64,000 bases of DNA from an uncultured Hyphomicrobiales bacterium (GCA_903929045.1 CAIYTE010000026.1:28232-92231); one strand, 5' to 3'. Counted from the first letter of the stretch, positions 45,714 to 56,470 are shown. Program-made: numbers and translations. The notes: generated by a model from the letters alone, not told the origin.

Positions 45714-46808
45714 TCACTCCGCCGCACCCAGCTTGCGGATTGGCGCCGGAATGACATCGGCACTCGGAGCGTCGCCGGTGTCGAAATCCAGCCCCTCGAT
45801 CTTGCCAGCGCGCTTCTCGATCTTGCCGGTCGAGATGAGAATGGCGTCGATATCGCCATTGGTCTGGTTGAGGTGGTTCTGCAGCTTGCGCACGCGGTCG
45901 CCCAGCAGTCCAACGTCCTTCATCATCATGCCGACCTCGGTGCGGATCTGGTCGGCGGCCTCGCGCATTTCCGCGTCCTTGCGTACCTGCTTGATGACCT
46001 GGATCGCCATCACCATGAGCGTCGGCGACACGATCATGACGCGGGCACGCTGCGCCTTTTGCACCAGATCGTCGAAGGATTCATGCAGATCGGCGTAGAC
46101 CGACTCCGACGGGATGAACATCAAAGCGACGTCCTGTGTCTCGCCCGGCAGCAGATATTTGCCGGCGATATCGGCGACATGCTTGCCGATGTCCTGGCGC
46201 ACGCGCGCCACCGCGAGCTTGCGCTCGTCGTCGGTTTCCGCGTTCCGCAACGCGGTCATGGCTTCGAGCGGAAACTTGGCGTCGATCACCAGCGGCCCGG
46301 AGTCGGGCATGAAGACCACGCAGTCCGGCCGCGTGCGGTTCGACAAGGTGTGCTGAAATTCGTAGGCGCCTTTCGGCAGCACGTCGGCGATGATCGCTTC
46401 GAGCTGGCCCTGGCCGAAGGCGCCGCGCGACTGCTTGTTGCTGAGAACGCCCTGCAGCGAATTCACTGACGTCGCCAGTTCGGTGATGTTTTTCTGCGCC
46501 GAGTCGATCACCGCCAGCCGGGAGTGCAGGGCCTGCAAATGATCGGTGGTGTTCTTGGTCGTCGTCTTCATCGACTCGCCGATGTTCTGCGACACCGCGT
46601 CGAGCCGCGTATTCACGGTCTGCTGCAACTGGGTATGCGAGTTCTGCAGCCAGTTGCCCATGGCATCGAGGCGCGAGTTCAGCGCCGCCAGCCTCTGGTC
46701 GGCGGCCGGGTCCGCCGGGGCCTCGCGTGGCCGCAGCAGCAGCACGATGATGGCGATGATGCCGGCCGCGATGATGAGGCCGAGGACGAGGAGAATGGTT
46801 TCGGTCAT
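45714..46808 (-). CDS. rmuC: DNA recombination protein RmuC
   Basis: This 364-aa protein has an N-terminal helix (ILLVLGLIIAAGIIAIIVLLL), a coiled-coil region (about 40-125; LAALNSRLDAMGNWLQNSHTQLQQ) and the RmuC nuclease-like domain (RGAFGQGQLEAIIADVLPKGAYEFQHTL; PDCVVFMPDSGPLVIDAKFPLEA). RmuC limits inversions at short inverted repeats in E. coli, of interest in a genome full of palindromic elements. Divergent from def. Confidence 0.93.
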   Translation of the reverse strand: MTETILLVLGLIIAAGIIAIIVLLLRPREAPADPAADQRLAALNSRLDAMGNWLQNSHTQLQQTVNTRLDAVSQNIGESMKTTTKNTTDHLQALHSRLAVIDSAQKNITELATSVNSLQGVLSNKQSRGAFGQGQLEAIIADVLPKGAYEFQHTLSNRTRPDCVVFMPDSGPLVIDAKFPLEAMTALRNAETDDERKLAVARVRQDIGKHVADIAGKYLLPGETQDVALMFIPSESVYADLHESFDDLVQKAQRARVMIVSPTLMVMAIQVIKQVRKDAEMREAADQIRTEVGMMMKDVGLLGDRVRKLQNHLNQTNGDIDAILISTGKIEKRAGKIEGLDFDTGDAPSADVIPAPIRKLGAAE

Positions 46809-46951
46809 GCGCGCTTATACCGTGATTCGAAGCCTATAGAACGAAACAGGAACAATAGCCCGGCTTTCGGCGCAGCTCAAGGGCGCTAAGTCCTGCCAAT
46901 CAATGGGAAACGCCGCATTGACCGGAATAACGGCACCCCTTAAATCGGCCC

Positions 46952-47509
46952 ATGGCCATCCGCGACATTCTCATCATCCCCGATAAGCGTCTCCGCCTGA
47001 AATCCGAGCCGGTAAAGGCGATCGACGCCGAGGTCCGCACGCTCGTCGCGGACATGTTCGAAACCATGTACGCGGCGCCGGGCATCGGCCTGGCCGCGAT
47101 CCAGATTGGCGTGCCGACGCGCGTCGTCACCATGGACCTCGCCGGCAAGGAAGAAGCGCCGCAGCCGCAGGTCTTCATCAATCCCGAGATCGTCAGTTCA
47201 TCCGACGAGAAGTCGGTCTACGAGGAAGGCTGCCTGTCGATCCCGGAATATTACGAAGAGGTCGAGCGGCCGGAGAAGATCAAGGTCACGTACCTCGATC
47301 TCGACGGCAAGACGCACGAGATCGAGGCCGATGGTCTGCTCGCGACCTGCCTGCAGCACGAGATCGACCATCTCAACGGCGTGCTGTTTCTCGACCATAT
47401 CTCCAAGCTCAAGCGCGACATGGTGGTGAAGAAGTTCACCAAGGCCGCGAAGAAGGGCGTCGCGCCGTCGCTCGCCAAGGACAAAGAGCCGTCGCATCAT
47501 ATTGGCTAG
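46952..47509 (+). CDS. def: Peptide deformylase
   Basis: This 185-aa metalloenzyme removes the N-formyl group from nascent proteins. All three motifs are present: GIGLAA (44-49), EGCLS with ligand Cys 94, and QHEIDH with ligands His 136 and His 140 and catalytic Glu 137. A Lys-rich C-terminal tail follows. It is the first gene of a def-fmt group, split by a palindromic element. Confidence 0.96.
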   Translation: MAIRDILIIPDKRLRLKSEPVKAIDAEVRTLVADMFETMYAAPGIGLAAIQIGVPTRVVTMDLAGKEEAPQPQVFINPEIVSSSDEKSVYEEGCLSIPEYYEEVERPEKIKVTYLDLDGKTHEIEADGLLATCLQHEIDHLNGVLFLDHISKLKRDMVVKKFTKAAKKGVAPSLAKDKEPSHHIG

Positions 47510-47533
47510 AGTGGGCTGGGATAAATTTGGGTC

Positions 47534-47642
47534 GTCATTGCGAGGAGCGAGAGCTCCGAAGCAATCCAGTTCTCGACCTCCGCTATTCTGGATTGCTTCG
47601 TCGCCAACGCGCGTAAACGCGCTACTGGCTCCTCGCAATGAC
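47534..47642. repeat. Paired palindromic element, family E (GTCATTGCGAGGAGC...GCTCCTCGCAATGAC)
   Basis: The outer 15-bp ends are exact inverted complements; AAGCAATCCAG and CTGGATTGCTT are an internal inverted pair, and a CGCGCGTAAACGCGC hairpin lies on the right side. The element lies between def and fmt and ends about 10 nt before the chosen fmt start. Confidence 0.9.
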
Positions 47643-47652
47643 GGTGATGTTC

Positions 47653-48576
47653 ATGCCGCTGCGTCTCATCTTCATGGGCACGCCTGATTTCTCGGTGCCG
47701 ACATTGCTGGCGCTGCACGCTGCCGGTCATGACATCGTCGCGGTCTATACGCGCGAGCCGAAGCCGGGCGGTCGGCGTGGGCTGGAACTGGTGCCGACAC
47801 CGGTCGAGCGCGAGGCGCGGGGCCTCGGCATTCCGGTGCTGACGCCGAAGTCGCTCAAGACATCGGAAGCGCAAGCCGAATTCGCCGCGTTCAGTGCGGA
47901 TGCCGCAGTCGTCGTCGCCTACGGCATGATTTTGCCCAAGGCTGTGCTCGACGCGCCGCGTCTCGGCTGCTTCAACGTGCATGCCTCGATTCTGCCGCGC
48001 TGGCGCGGCGCCGCGCCGATCAACCGCGCCATCATGGCCGGCGATAAGGAGAGCGGCGTCACCATCATGCAGATGGACGAAGGCCTCGACACCGGCGCGA
48101 TGGCGCTGATGGAGCGCATGAGCATCGGCGCCGACATGACCGCGGGCGATCTTCATGATGCACTGATGCAACTGGGTGCCGACGCCATGCCGCGCGCTTT
48201 GGCGGCCGCCGACCGCGGCACGTTGACGCTGACGCCGCAACCGGAAGCGGGCGTCACCTACGCCGCCAAGATCAGCAAGGACGAAACCCGCATCGACTGG
48301 TCGAAGTCTGCGGCCGACGTACACAATCACATTCGCGGGCTGTCGCCGTTTCCCGGCGCCTGGTTCGAACTCGACGGCGTGCGCGTGAAGGTCTTGCGCA
48401 GCACGCTGGCGTCCGGGAAGGGCGCGCCCGGCACCACGCTCGACGACAGGCTGACCATCGCGTGCGGCGACGGCGCGGTGCGGCTGGTGCAGATCCAGCG
48501 CGCCGGTGCCAAGGCGATGCAGGTGGACGAATTCCTGCGCGGCACCGCGGTCAAGGCCGCGACTAAAGTCGCGTGA
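47653..48576 (+). CDS. fmt: Methionyl-tRNA formyltransferase
   Basis: This 307-aa enzyme formylates initiator Met-tRNA with 10-formyl-THF. It has [11 protein letters not shown] at the start, the signature [22 protein letters not shown] (about 107-128) and a C-terminal OB-like domain. ATG 47653 ([13 protein letters not shown]) matches the family N-terminus; two in-frame ATGs upstream (47638 and 47647) lie in or at the edge of the palindromic repeat and are less likely. It partners functionally with def. Confidence 0.94.
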   Translation: MPLRLIFMGTPDFSVPTLLALHAAGHDIVAVYTREPKPGGRRGLELVPTPVEREARGLGIPVLTPKSLKTSEAQAEFAAFSADAAVVVAYGMILPKAVLDAPRLGCFNVHASILPRWRGAAPINRAIMAGDKESGVTIMQMDEGLDTGAMALMERMSIGADMTAGDLHDALMQLGADAMPRALAAADRGTLTLTPQPEAGVTYAAKISKDETRIDWSKSAADVHNHIRGLSPFPGAWFELDGVRVKVLRSTLASGKGAPGTTLDDRLTIACGDGAVRLVQIQRAGAKAMQVDEFLRGTAVKAATKVA

Positions 48577-48681
48577 CCTGCGGCAGCGGTTTGCCGTCAC
48601 TGGCGAAATCATGCAACCTAGCGGCCACGCGTGCGACGCACGCGGGTTTGATTCAAATTGAGCGAGCGGAGAGTTGGGGCG

Positions 48682-50295
48682 ATGTCGACGGTCGATGTAG
48701 ACGGCAAGATCTTTGTCGGTAAAAGCGCCAAGCCCGAATATCTGACGCTGCATTTCGCCAATCGCCACGGCCTCGTCACCGGCGCCACCGGCACGGGCAA
48801 GACCGTGACGTTGCAGGTGATGGCCGAAGGTCTCGCCAACGCCGGCGTCTCGGTGTTCGCCGCCGACATCAAGGGCGACCTGTCCGGCGTGTCGATGCCG
48901 GGCGAAAAGGACGCGTTCGTTGCGCGCGCCAAGGACATGGGTTTCGACTACGAGCCCGATCGTTTTCCGGTCGTGTTCTGGGATCTGTTCGGCGAGCAGG
49001 GCCATCCGATCCGCGCCACGATTTCCGAAATGGGTCCGCTGCTGCTGTCGCGGCTGATGGATCTCAATGAGGTGCAGGAAGGCGTGCTCAACATCGCCTT
49101 CCGTGTCGCCGACGAACAGGGCCTGCTGCTGCTCGATCTCAAGGATCTGCGTGCGGTGCTGTCGCTGGTGGCCGATCACGCCGCCGACCTGACCACGCAA
49201 TACGGCAATGTGTCGAAGTCGACGGTCGGCACCATCCAGCGCCAGCTGCTCGTGCTTGAAAATCAGGGCGGTACCAAGTTCTTCAGCGAGCCGGCGCTGC
49301 AACTCACCGACTTCATCCGCACCGATCGCGACGGCCGCGGCACCATCAATATTCTCGCCGCCGACAAATTGATGGCGAGCCCGAAGCTCTACGCCACCTT
49401 CCTGCTGTGGCTGCTGTCGGAGATGTTCGAGCAGATGCCCGAAGTCGGCGATCCCGACAAGCCGAAGCTGGTGTTCTTCTTCGACGAGGCGCATCTCTTG
49501 TTCAACGACGCGCCGAAGGCGCTGCTCGACAAGATCGAGCAGGTCGTGCGCCTCATCCGCTCCAAGGGTGTCGGCGTCTATTTCGTGACGCAGAATCCGC
49601 TCGACGTGCCGGATACGGTGCTGGCGCAGATGGGTAACCGCGTGCAGCACGCGCTGCGCGCCTTCACGCCGCGCGACCAGAAGGCGGTGCGCGCCGCCGC
49701 GGAAACCTTCCGGCCCAATCCGAGGCTCGACACCGCGCAGGTCATCATGGAAATGGGCAAGGGCGAGGCTTTGGTCTCGTTCCTCGAAGGCAACGGCACG
49801 CCGTCGATGGTCGAGCGCGCCATGATCCGTCCGCCGTCGGCGCGGCTTGGACCGGTGACGCCGGACGAGCGCAAGGCGACGATTGCCGCGAGCCCGGTCC
49901 GCGGCAAATACGATCAGGCGGTGGACAGCGAGTCCGCCTACGAGGTTCTGCAGAAGCGCATCAAGGACGGCACCACGAGCGTGACGCCGCCGGAGCCGGG
50001 ACAACAGCCGGGCCAGGCGCCGCAACCGGACGCGCCCGCCAGCGGCGGCAGCGTGCTCGGCGGCATTCTTGGCGGCGTCGGCGGCATGCTGGGCGGGATT
50101 TTCGGCACCAGCCGGCCGCGCGGTCAACGTTTGTCCACCGGGCAGATCATCGCGCGCGACATTACGCGGTCGGTGACCAACCGCGTCGCCGGCCAGATCG
50201 CGGCGGACCTCGGCCGTTCGCTCGGCGGCAGCACGGGCGGCACCATCGGCCGCGCCATCGTCCGTGGTACGCTCGGCGGGATATTGCGGCGCTGA
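48682..50295 (+). CDS. HerA-like ATPase, DUF853 family
   Basis: This 537-aa protein belongs to the HerA/FtsK-type P-loop superfamily. Walker A reads [12 protein letters not shown] near residue 37, Walker [14 protein letters not shown] near residue 268, and the arginine-finger/sensor region [33 protein letters not shown] follows. A Gly-rich linker ([22 protein letters not shown]) leads to a basic tail. DUF853 proteins are widespread but of unclear function. ATG 48682 has GGAG/GGGG upstream; a TTG at 48658 is less likely. Confidence 0.88.
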   Translation: MSTVDVDGKIFVGKSAKPEYLTLHFANRHGLVTGATGTGKTVTLQVMAEGLANAGVSVFAADIKGDLSGVSMPGEKDAFVARAKDMGFDYEPDRFPVVFWDLFGEQGHPIRATISEMGPLLLSRLMDLNEVQEGVLNIAFRVADEQGLLLLDLKDLRAVLSLVADHAADLTTQYGNVSKSTVGTIQRQLLVLENQGGTKFFSEPALQLTDFIRTDRDGRGTINILAADKLMASPKLYATFLLWLLSEMFEQMPEVGDPDKPKLVFFFDEAHLLFNDAPKALLDKIEQVVRLIRSKGVGVYFVTQNPLDVPDTVLAQMGNRVQHALRAFTPRDQKAVRAAAETFRPNPRLDTAQVIMEMGKGEALVSFLEGNGTPSMVERAMIRPPSARLGPVTPDERKATIAASPVRGKYDQAVDSESAYEVLQKRIKDGTTSVTPPEPGQQPGQAPQPDAPASGGSVLGGILGGVGGMLGGIFGTSRPRGQRLSTGQIIARDITRSVTNRVAGQIAADLGRSLGGSTGGTIGRAIVRGTLGGILRR

Positions 50296-50321
50296 CGGCT
50301 CGTGGAGCACGAATGCCAACT

Positions 50322-50407
50322 CCGCTCATTCCCGCGGAAGCGGGAATCCAGTAATTCAACTGACGGACGCTGATGTCCTGGGTGCCCGCTTTCGCGGGGA
50401 CGAGCGG
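50322..50407. repeat. Paired palindromic element, family B, copy 3
   Basis: CCGCTCATTCCCGCGGAAGC and the right half CCCGCTTTCGCGGGGACGAG. Compared with copies 1 and 2 the two ends are swapped, so the element is in the opposite orientation. It lies between the HerA-like gene and truA, 9 bp before the truA ATG. Confidence 0.85.
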
Positions 50408-50415
50408 AGCGGTGG

Positions 50416-51156
50416 ATGCCTCGCTACAAACTCATCGTCGAATATGACGGCGCGCCGTTCTGCGGCTGGCAGACGCAGGCCGACCAGATCACCGTGCAGG
50501 GCGTGCTCACGGCCGCGGTCGCGGCGCTATCGGGCGCGATGACCCTGGTGCAGGGCGCCGGGCGCACCGATGCCGGCGTGCATGGGCGCGGGCAGGTGGC
50601 GCATATCGATCTGGCGCGCGATTGGCAGACCGACACGATCCGCGACGGTCTCAACGCGCATCTGCGGCCACATCCGGTGGCGGTGCTGTCGGCCGAGCGT
50701 GTCGGCGACGATTTCAATGCGCGCATGTCGGCGGTGAAGCGGCACTACATGTACCGCATCATCAACCGGCGGCCCGACCTCACCTTCGATCTGAAATATG
50801 CCTGGCGCGTAGCGCGGCCGCTTGATGCTGTGGCCATGCATGACGCCGCGCAGCGTCTCACCGGCAAGCATGACTTCACCACGTTCCGCTCGACCGAGTG
50901 TCAGGCGAAATCGCCGGAGAAGACGCTCGATACGCTCGACGTCACGCGCGACGGCGTCGATGTCATCGTCACGACATCGGCGCGGTCTTTCCTGCACAAT
51001 CAGGTGCGCTCGATGGTCGGCTCATTGGTGATGGTCGGTTCCGGCGCCTGGAGCGCGGACGACCTGTCGCGCGCGCTCGACGCCCGCGATCGCGCCGCCT
51101 GCGGCCAGGTGGCGCCGCCGGACGGGCTTTATCTGATGAAAGTCGATTATCCGTAG
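50416..51156 (+). CDS. truA: tRNA pseudouridine(38-40) synthase
   Basis: This 246-aa enzyme has [10 protein letters not shown], the catalytic Asp 52 in [14 protein letters not shown] and the C-terminal [19 protein letters not shown] motif. It modifies positions 38-40 of the anticodon stem. The TAG stop at 51154-51156 lies inside the start of a palindromic repeat. Confidence 0.96.
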   Translation: MPRYKLIVEYDGAPFCGWQTQADQITVQGVLTAAVAALSGAMTLVQGAGRTDAGVHGRGQVAHIDLARDWQTDTIRDGLNAHLRPHPVAVLSAERVGDDFNARMSAVKRHYMYRIINRRPDLTFDLKYAWRVARPLDAVAMHDAAQRLTGKHDFTTFRSTECQAKSPEKTLDTLDVTRDGVDVIVTTSARSFLHNQVRSMVGSLVMVGSGAWSADDLSRALDARDRAACGQVAPPDGLYLMKVDYP

Positions 51157-51236
51157 GGTGGGCAAAGGCGCATTGCGCCGTGCCGACCGCCATTATTCAG
51201 GTCCCAGGTGGGCTTGCTTCGCTGAGCCCACCCTAC
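51153..51236. repeat. Palindromic element, family G (GTAGGGTGGGC...GCCCACCCTAC)
   Basis: The outer ends GTAGGGTGGGC and GCCCACCCTAC are exact inverted complements. Inside are GCGCATTGCGCC and GGTGGGCTTGCTTCGCTGAG. The left end supplies the truA stop codon. A relative lies at 61389. Confidence 0.85.
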
Positions 51237-51315
51237 AAGCTTTCGCCGGAACTTCGCTGGCGCCCGGGCATTGCCGCCCTATATCCAGGGGACATTTTCA
51301 CAAGGAGTGATGAGC

Positions 51316-51738
51316 ATGAGCACATTCGGTTCTGCGGTTTGGTCCGGCGGCATTAAAGACGGCAAGGGCGCGATTTCGACCAAGAGCGGCGCGCTCAAGG
51401 ATTATCCTTATGGCTTTGCCAGCCGCTTCGAAGGCAAGCCCGGCAGCAATCCGGAAGAACTGATCGGCGCGGCGCATGCGGCCTGCTTCACCATGGCGCT
51501 GTCGCTCATTCTAGGCGAGGCGGGTTTGACCGCCGAAAAGATGGAAACGCAAGCTGACGTCACGCTGACCAAGCAGGCCGACGGCTTCGCCATTACCGCG
51601 GTGAAGCTCACGCTCAAGGCGAAAATCCCAGGCGCCGATGACGCGAAATTCCAGGAGCTCGCCGCCAAGGCGAAGGCCGGCTGTCCGGTGTCCAAACTGT
51701 TGAAGGCCGACATCACGCTGGATGCGAAGCTGGTGTGA
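51316..51738 (+). CDS. OsmC/Ohr-family organic hydroperoxide reductase (OsmC subfamily)
   Basis: This 140-aa protein has the two redox cysteines of the family: Cys 57 in AAHAACFTMALS and Cys 123 in KAGCPVSKLL. KPGSNPEELIGAAHAAC is a classic OsmC motif. It reduces organic hydroperoxides with a dithiol donor. ATG 51316 has GGAG at a proper 8-nt spacing; the ATG at 51310 is too close to it. Confidence 0.93.
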   Translation: MSTFGSAVWSGGIKDGKGAISTKSGALKDYPYGFASRFEGKPGSNPEELIGAAHAACFTMALSLILGEAGLTAEKMETQADVTLTKQADGFAITAVKLTLKAKIPGADDAKFQELAAKAKAGCPVSKLLKADITLDAKLV

Positions 51739-51749
51739 TTTCTTTTTAT

Positions 51750-51863
51750 CCCTCCCCTGAAAGGGGAGGGTCGCGCGAAGCGCGGGATGGGGTCGTCAAT
51801 CCGTATCTCGCTAAACCCCACCCGGCTCGCATGCGCTCGCCACCCTCCCCCTGCGGGGGAGGG
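51750..51863. repeat. Paired palindromic element, family D, short version without a gene
   Basis: The left part CCCTCCCCTGAAAGGGGAGG then GTCGCGCG and a right part in inverted orientation ending CACCCTCCCCCTGCGGGGGA match the ends of the 53037-53572 module: a CCCTCCCC-loop-GGGGAGGGT hairpin and an inner GGGTGGGGT-type word. Only about 20 bp (51793-51812) separate the halves. It fills the gap between osmC and dapE and ends 2 bp before the dapE stop codon. Confidence 0.85.
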
Positions 51864-51865
51864 AT

Positions 51866-53023
51866 TCAGCTGAAATACCTATCCACAATCTTCCGATAGA
51901 TCGCCGTCAGCGCCGTCAGATCAGCGACCGGCACGCGTTCGTCAATCGCGTGCATGGTCTGCCCGACCAGGCCGAACTCGACCACCGGGCAGTAATGCGT
52001 GATGAAACGCGCATCTGATGTGCCGCCGGTGGTCGATAGTTCCGGCTTGCGTCCGGTGGCGTCGAACACGGCGTTGGAGACCAGCTCGGTGAATGGGCCG
52101 GGCTTGGTGACGAACACACCGGCGTTCGACGGCTCGAACTTGAAGGCGAACTTGATCTTGCCTCCGGCCGCTTTCGCCGCGCGCGCTTCCAGCAAGGCCT
52201 TCAGCGACTCCAGCGTATGACAATCGTTGAACCGGATGTTGAAGCGCGCCCGCGCTTCGTCCGGAATGAGGTTGACCGTCTTGTTGCCGACATCGATGGT
52301 CGTGAATTCGAAACCCGACGGTTGGAACGTGGCGCTGCCGTTATCCAGCGGCTCCGATTGCAACGCGTTGATCAGCGTGACGATGCTGCGCACTGGATTG
52401 TCGGCGCGCTGCGGGTAGGCGACGTGGCCCGACTTGCCAGTGACCATAAGCGTGCCGTTGAGCGAACCGCGCCGGCCGATCTTGATGGTGTCGCCGAGCG
52501 CGTCCTGATTGCTCGGCTCGCCGAGAATGCAGTGATCGAATTTTTCGCCACGCTCCGCGGCCCATTGCAGCAGCTTCGGCGTGCCGTTGACGGCGACGCT
52601 CTCCTCGTCGCCCGTGATCAGGAACGAGATCGAGCCCTTGGGCTTGCCGCCGTTGGCGGCGAGATAATCGAGCACCGCGGCGACGCAGCAGGCGATGCCG
52701 CCCTTCATGTCGACGGCGCCGCGGCCGAACAATTCTCCGCCCGCCACTTCGCCGGCGAAGGGCGGATGGCTCCAGGACTTTTCGTCGCCGGTCGGCACCA
52801 CGTCGGTGTGCCCGGCAAACATCAGATGCGGCGCCTCGGTGCCGATGCGCGCGTAGAAATTCTCGACGTCATAAGTGCCCGGCTCGCTGAAGGTCATCCG
52901 GTGCACGGTGAACCCAGCCGCTTTCAACGTCTTTTCGAGAAACGCCAGCGCGCCGCCTTCCGCCGGTGTGACGGAAGGACAGCGCAACAGGTCGCGGGTA
53001 AGGGCGATAGGGTCTGCGGACAT
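51866..53023 (-). CDS. dapE: Succinyl-diaminopimelate desuccinylase
   Basis: This 385-aa dizinc M20 enzyme converts N-succinyl-LL-DAP to LL-DAP in lysine/murein precursor synthesis. Ligand motifs are visible: [29 protein letters not shown] and the C-terminal [16 protein letters not shown] 53023 ([13 protein letters not shown]) is chosen; an ATG 15 nt upstream falls inside a repeat end. The gene is bounded on both sides by family D palindromic ends. Confidence 0.96.
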   Translation of the reverse strand: MSADPIALTRDLLRCPSVTPAEGGALAFLEKTLKAAGFTVHRMTFSEPGTYDVENFYARIGTEAPHLMFAGHTDVVPTGDEKSWSHPPFAGEVAGGELFGRGAVDMKGGIACCVAAVLDYLAANGGKPKGSISFLITGDEESVAVNGTPKLLQWAAERGEKFDHCILGEPSNQDALGDTIKIGRRGSLNGTLMVTGKSGHVAYPQRADNPVRSIVTLINALQSEPLDNGSATFQPSGFEFTTIDVGNKTVNLIPDEARARFNIRFNDCHTLESLKALLEARAAKAAGGKIKFAFKFEPSNAGVFVTKPGPFTELVSNAVFDATGRKPELSTTGGTSDARFITHYCPVVEFGLVGQTMHAIDERVPVADLTALTAIYRKIVDRYFS

Positions 53024-53034
53024 GACTCTTCTCT

Positions 53035-53508
53035 TCACCCTCCCCTGGAGGGGGAGGGTCGCTCGCCGAGCGAAGCGAAAGCGAGCGGGGTGGGGTGAAA
53101 AGGCTTTCGGCGTCTTGTGTGCTTGAACGGTGGCAGGTCGTTTTGCGGATTGCCAAGTGACGCATGAATATCGCTCAGCACGCCGTCAATATTACCGGAA
53201 ATGTCATTATTCCAATAGCGGAGAACGCGATAGCCTTCAGCCTCAAGCCACTGGGTGCGTTTCGTGTCGGCGGCACGATTGTTGTTTTCGCCATGCTGCG
53301 ATCCATCGACCTCGATAATGATCTTGGTCGCCATGCAGGCAAAGTCTGCAATGTAAGGTCCGATGATCACCTGCCGCCGGAAGTGACTGCCGATCATCGG
53401 GTGCCGTCGCAGATGAAACCATAGACGCGCTTCCGCTGCGGTCGCATTCCCGCGCATGCGACGCGCCGCTGACTTGCGAAAACTCTCGATCGACTTGTTT
53501 GGCGTCAC
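53035..53508 (-). CDS. DUF559 endonuclease-domain protein (Vsr-like fold) inside an inverted-repeat module
   Basis: The core of this 157-aa protein is the DUF559 domain, a Vsr/PD-(D/E)xK-like nuclease fold: [41 protein letters not shown] (Asp 55, Glu 66, Asp 68, His 72 as likely active-site residues) and [19 protein letters not shown]. The start is taken as GTG 53508, next to the right repeat; GTG 53514 or ATG 53457 are possible. The frame runs through the whole left repeat, which encodes the tail [20 protein letters not shown] and the stop. Both repeats and gene form one 536-bp unit between dapE and the DUF805 gene. Confidence 0.85.
   Translation of the reverse strand: MTPNKSIESFRKSAARRMRGNATAAEARLWFHLRRHPMIGSHFRRQVIIGPYIADFACMATKIIIEVDGSQHGENNNRAADTKRTQWLEAEGYRVLRYWNNDISGNIDGVLSDIHASLGNPQNDLPPFKHTRRRKPFHPTPLAFASLGERPSPSRGG
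53037..53098 (+). repeat. Left 62-bp inverted repeat of the DUF559 module, family D
   Basis: Bases 53037-53098 are the exact reverse complement of 53511-53572 over 62 positions; the match stops on both sides. Each copy contains a CCCTCCCCTGGAGGGGGAGG hairpin and an inner GAGCGAAGCGAAAGCGAGC stretch. The copy lies 13 bp upstream of the dapE start. Confidence 0.97.
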
Positions 53509-53510
53509 GG

Positions 53511-53572
53511 TCACCCCACCCCGCTCGCTTTCGCTTCGCTCGGCGAGCGACCCTCCCCCTCCAGGGGAGGGT
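53511..53572 (-). repeat. Right 62-bp inverted repeat of the DUF559 module, family D
   Basis: Exact inverted copy of 53037-53098. It lies between the presumed start of the DUF559 gene and the end of the DUF805 gene (21 bp away). No target-site duplication is apparent next to the two repeats. Confidence 0.97.
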
Positions 53573-53593
53573 ACCAGAGCTACCTTTTTGCAG

Positions 53594-54073
53594 TTATATC
53601 CCCGGCTGCGCCGGTGCTGGGTCGCCGCCCAGCGGATCCGCGCCATAGTCATTGGGTCCGGCGGTGCCGCGGAGGCAGCCGAGTTCGACCAGATACCAGA
53701 TGCCGATGACGCTCAGCACCACCTGGAACGCGGTGTCGCTGCCGTTGTGAGCCCACGGATCGCCGGTCATGCGTAAAAGATCGGACACGGCCTTGAGCAG
53801 GCCGACGCCGAGCGCGGCATAGGCCAGGGTCTTCGGCTTGTTGCGGTCCTGAAACCGTTTGGCGTTCAGGCAAAAGCCCGCGAACAGAACCGCGGCGCTG
53901 AGAATGAAAGACATCAGGCGGCCGCTGAACGTAAAGAACATCGACGTGCCCTGAACCTTCCAGAGCAGCCAGCCGAGGACGAACGAGCATGCAACGAGGA
54001 TAACGACGCCCAGCCACCATTTGCCGCGGTTGATGCGGCCTTGGGTCGAAAACAACAGATCCGGAATATTCAT
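53594..54073 (-). CDS. DUF805 inner-membrane protein
   Basis: This 159-aa protein has four predicted helices and the DUF805 motifs FSTQGRINRGKWWLGVVIL and LNAKRFQDRNKP. Helix 4 (VVLSVIGIWYLVELGCLRGTAGPNDYG) ends with the family GxxGxNxYGxDP-type tail. Its function is unknown; it commonly lies between dapD and dapE in this order of bacteria. It follows dapD by 39 bp. Confidence 0.9.
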   Translation of the reverse strand: MNIPDLLFSTQGRINRGKWWLGVVILVACSFVLGWLLWKVQGTSMFFTFSGRLMSFILSAAVLFAGFCLNAKRFQDRNKPKTLAYAALGVGLLKAVSDLLRMTGDPWAHNGSDTAFQVVLSVIGIWYLVELGCLRGTAGPNDYGADPLGGDPAPAQPGI

Positions 54074-54112
54074 CTCAGTCTCCTTGAGGGTGATCCCGGC
54101 CGTTAGTCGCTC

Positions 54113-54955
<843 letters not shown>

Positions 54956-55097
54956 TGAGGGCCTCGAAATGGCGTCGTCGGAATTCTTCGGTTCCGGGTT
55001 GTCGGTGGCGAGGGGCGGGGCTGTCAAGCTGCGCCGGGCGAAGGCTGGTTTCCGCGGAGGTGACTGGGGAGAACTGCCCGCCCGGGACACAAAGAAA

Positions 55098-55122
55098 CAG
55101 GGCCCCGGAAACCGGGGCCCTG
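55098..55122 (-). terminator. Rho-independent terminator after the MFS carrier gene
   Basis: An 11-bp stem (CAGGGCCCCGG / CCGGGGCCCTG) with a 3-nt loop; on the minus strand it is followed by TTTCTTTGT. It lies 25 bp after the stop of the gene at 55147. Confidence 0.8.
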
Positions 55123-55146
55123 CATCCATTCTGACGCTGAAAGCGA

Positions 55147-56451
55147 TCAGGCGGGGCGGACGGCCTGCGGGATTTGACCGGCCGCCGCTTGTGTCGCCCG
55201 GGACCGCATCGGCTTCAGGATGAAGAGCGCCATGCCCACGACGACGAAGTTCATCACCGCGGTCGCCAGGAAAACCATGTGCCAGCTGCCGGTCGACTTC
55301 TGGATCATGTTGGCGACCGGCACGAGGAACGCGGATGCACCCTTGGCCGTGTACAGCAGGCTCAGGTTCACGGTCGCGAACTTCGGTCCGAAGCTGTCGG
55401 TGCAGGTCGATGGGAAGAGGCTGAAGATCTCGCCCCAGGTCAGGAAGATCAGCGCTGCGAACACGACGAAGGCCCAGGGCGCCGTCTCCATCGTTCCCAG
55501 CAACCAGTACGAGATCGCGCCAAGGCCGAAGGCGATCGCCATGGTGTATTCGCGGCCGATATTGTCCGACACCCAACCGAACAGCGGCCGCGCCGCACCC
55601 TTGGCGACATTGTCGACGATCAGCGCGACCGATAATGCGCTGGCGCCGCCGAGGATGACGGTGTTGGCGACATTGAAGTCCTTGGCGATCAGCGCAATCT
55701 GCGCCGTCGCCATCAGGCCGCTTGCCGACACCATCACGAACATAACGTACAGCAACCAGAAGATCGGTGAGGACAGCACTTCGCCCGGGGTGTAACTGCG
55801 CATCGACTGCATCACTTTCGGCGGCACCATTTTTTCCATGGCGGCGATTTCACTCGCTTCCGGACCGCGCAGCAGCCACGCCATGATGAACACGACGACA
55901 CCTTGCCCGATGCCGAAATACAGAAACGCGGCCTCATAACCCGAACTCTCGATGACGGCGCGGATCGGCACCACGGTAATGGCCGCGCCCGCGCCGAAAC
56001 CGGCCGCCGTCAGGCCGACGGCGAGGCCGCGGCGATCGGGAAACCATTTCACCGCCAAGCCGACGCAGGTCGCGTAGACCGCGCCGCCGCCGACGCCCGA
56101 CACCACGGCGCCGAGATAAAGAAGGGGAAGCGTGTCGGCGATGCCGTTGATCACCCAGCCGATCCCAATCAGCACGCCGCCGATGGCGACGACGAGTTTC
56201 GGGCCGCGGCTGGCGCCGAGCTTGTCGACGATCCAGCCTTCGACCGGTGTCAGCCAGGTTTCGAGTGCGACGAAAATGGCGAATGCCAGCTGGATCGACG
56301 CGACGTCCCAGCCGTGGGCCTTGTTAATGGGGCCGACGAACAAGGTCCAGCCATATTGCAGATTGGCGATCATGATCATGCAAACCACGCCGATCGCGAG
56401 TTGCATCCACCGCATCTGATTGAGCGGCTGCGCGATGACACTATCGGTCAT
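55147..56451 (-). CDS. Oxalate/formate antiporter-family MFS transporter
   Basis: This 434-aa, 12-helix MFS protein has the OFA-family opening [13 protein letters not shown] with [22 protein letters not shown], and [11 protein letters not shown] and [22 protein letters not shown] in the second half. Carboxylate exchange is likely; oxalate is only one option. ATG 56451 has a strong AGGAGGAAACA ribosome site. A 66-aa membrane protein gene ends 19 bp upstream on the same strand, suggesting a two-gene unit. Confidence 0.88.
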   Translation of the reverse strand: MTDSVIAQPLNQMRWMQLAIGVVCMIMIANLQYGWTLFVGPINKAHGWDVASIQLAFAIFVALETWLTPVEGWIVDKLGASRGPKLVVAIGGVLIGIGWVINGIADTLPLLYLGAVVSGVGGGAVYATCVGLAVKWFPDRRGLAVGLTAAGFGAGAAITVVPIRAVIESSGYEAAFLYFGIGQGVVVFIMAWLLRGPEASEIAAMEKMVPPKVMQSMRSYTPGEVLSSPIFWLLYVMFVMVSASGLMATAQIALIAKDFNVANTVILGGASALSVALIVDNVAKGAARPLFGWVSDNIGREYTMAIAFGLGAISYWLLGTMETAPWAFVVFAALIFLTWGEIFSLFPSTCTDSFGPKFATVNLSLLYTAKGASAFLVPVANMIQKSTGSWHMVFLATAVMNFVVVGMALFILKPMRSRATQAAAGQIPQAVRPA

Positions 56452-56470
56452 TTGTTTCCTCCTCCGATTT

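Noticed and set aside
47506-50319. A very long open frame (over 900 codons) on the minus strand opposite fmt and the HerA-like gene
   Set aside because: It is a high-GC antisense shadow: His/Arg/Gln-rich composition, no family sequence, and it lies opposite two clear genes.
53035-53652. A longer DUF559 protein starting at 53652
   Set aside because: The extra N-terminal part overlaps the DUF805 gene end and is translated from the right repeat; the family core begins after it.
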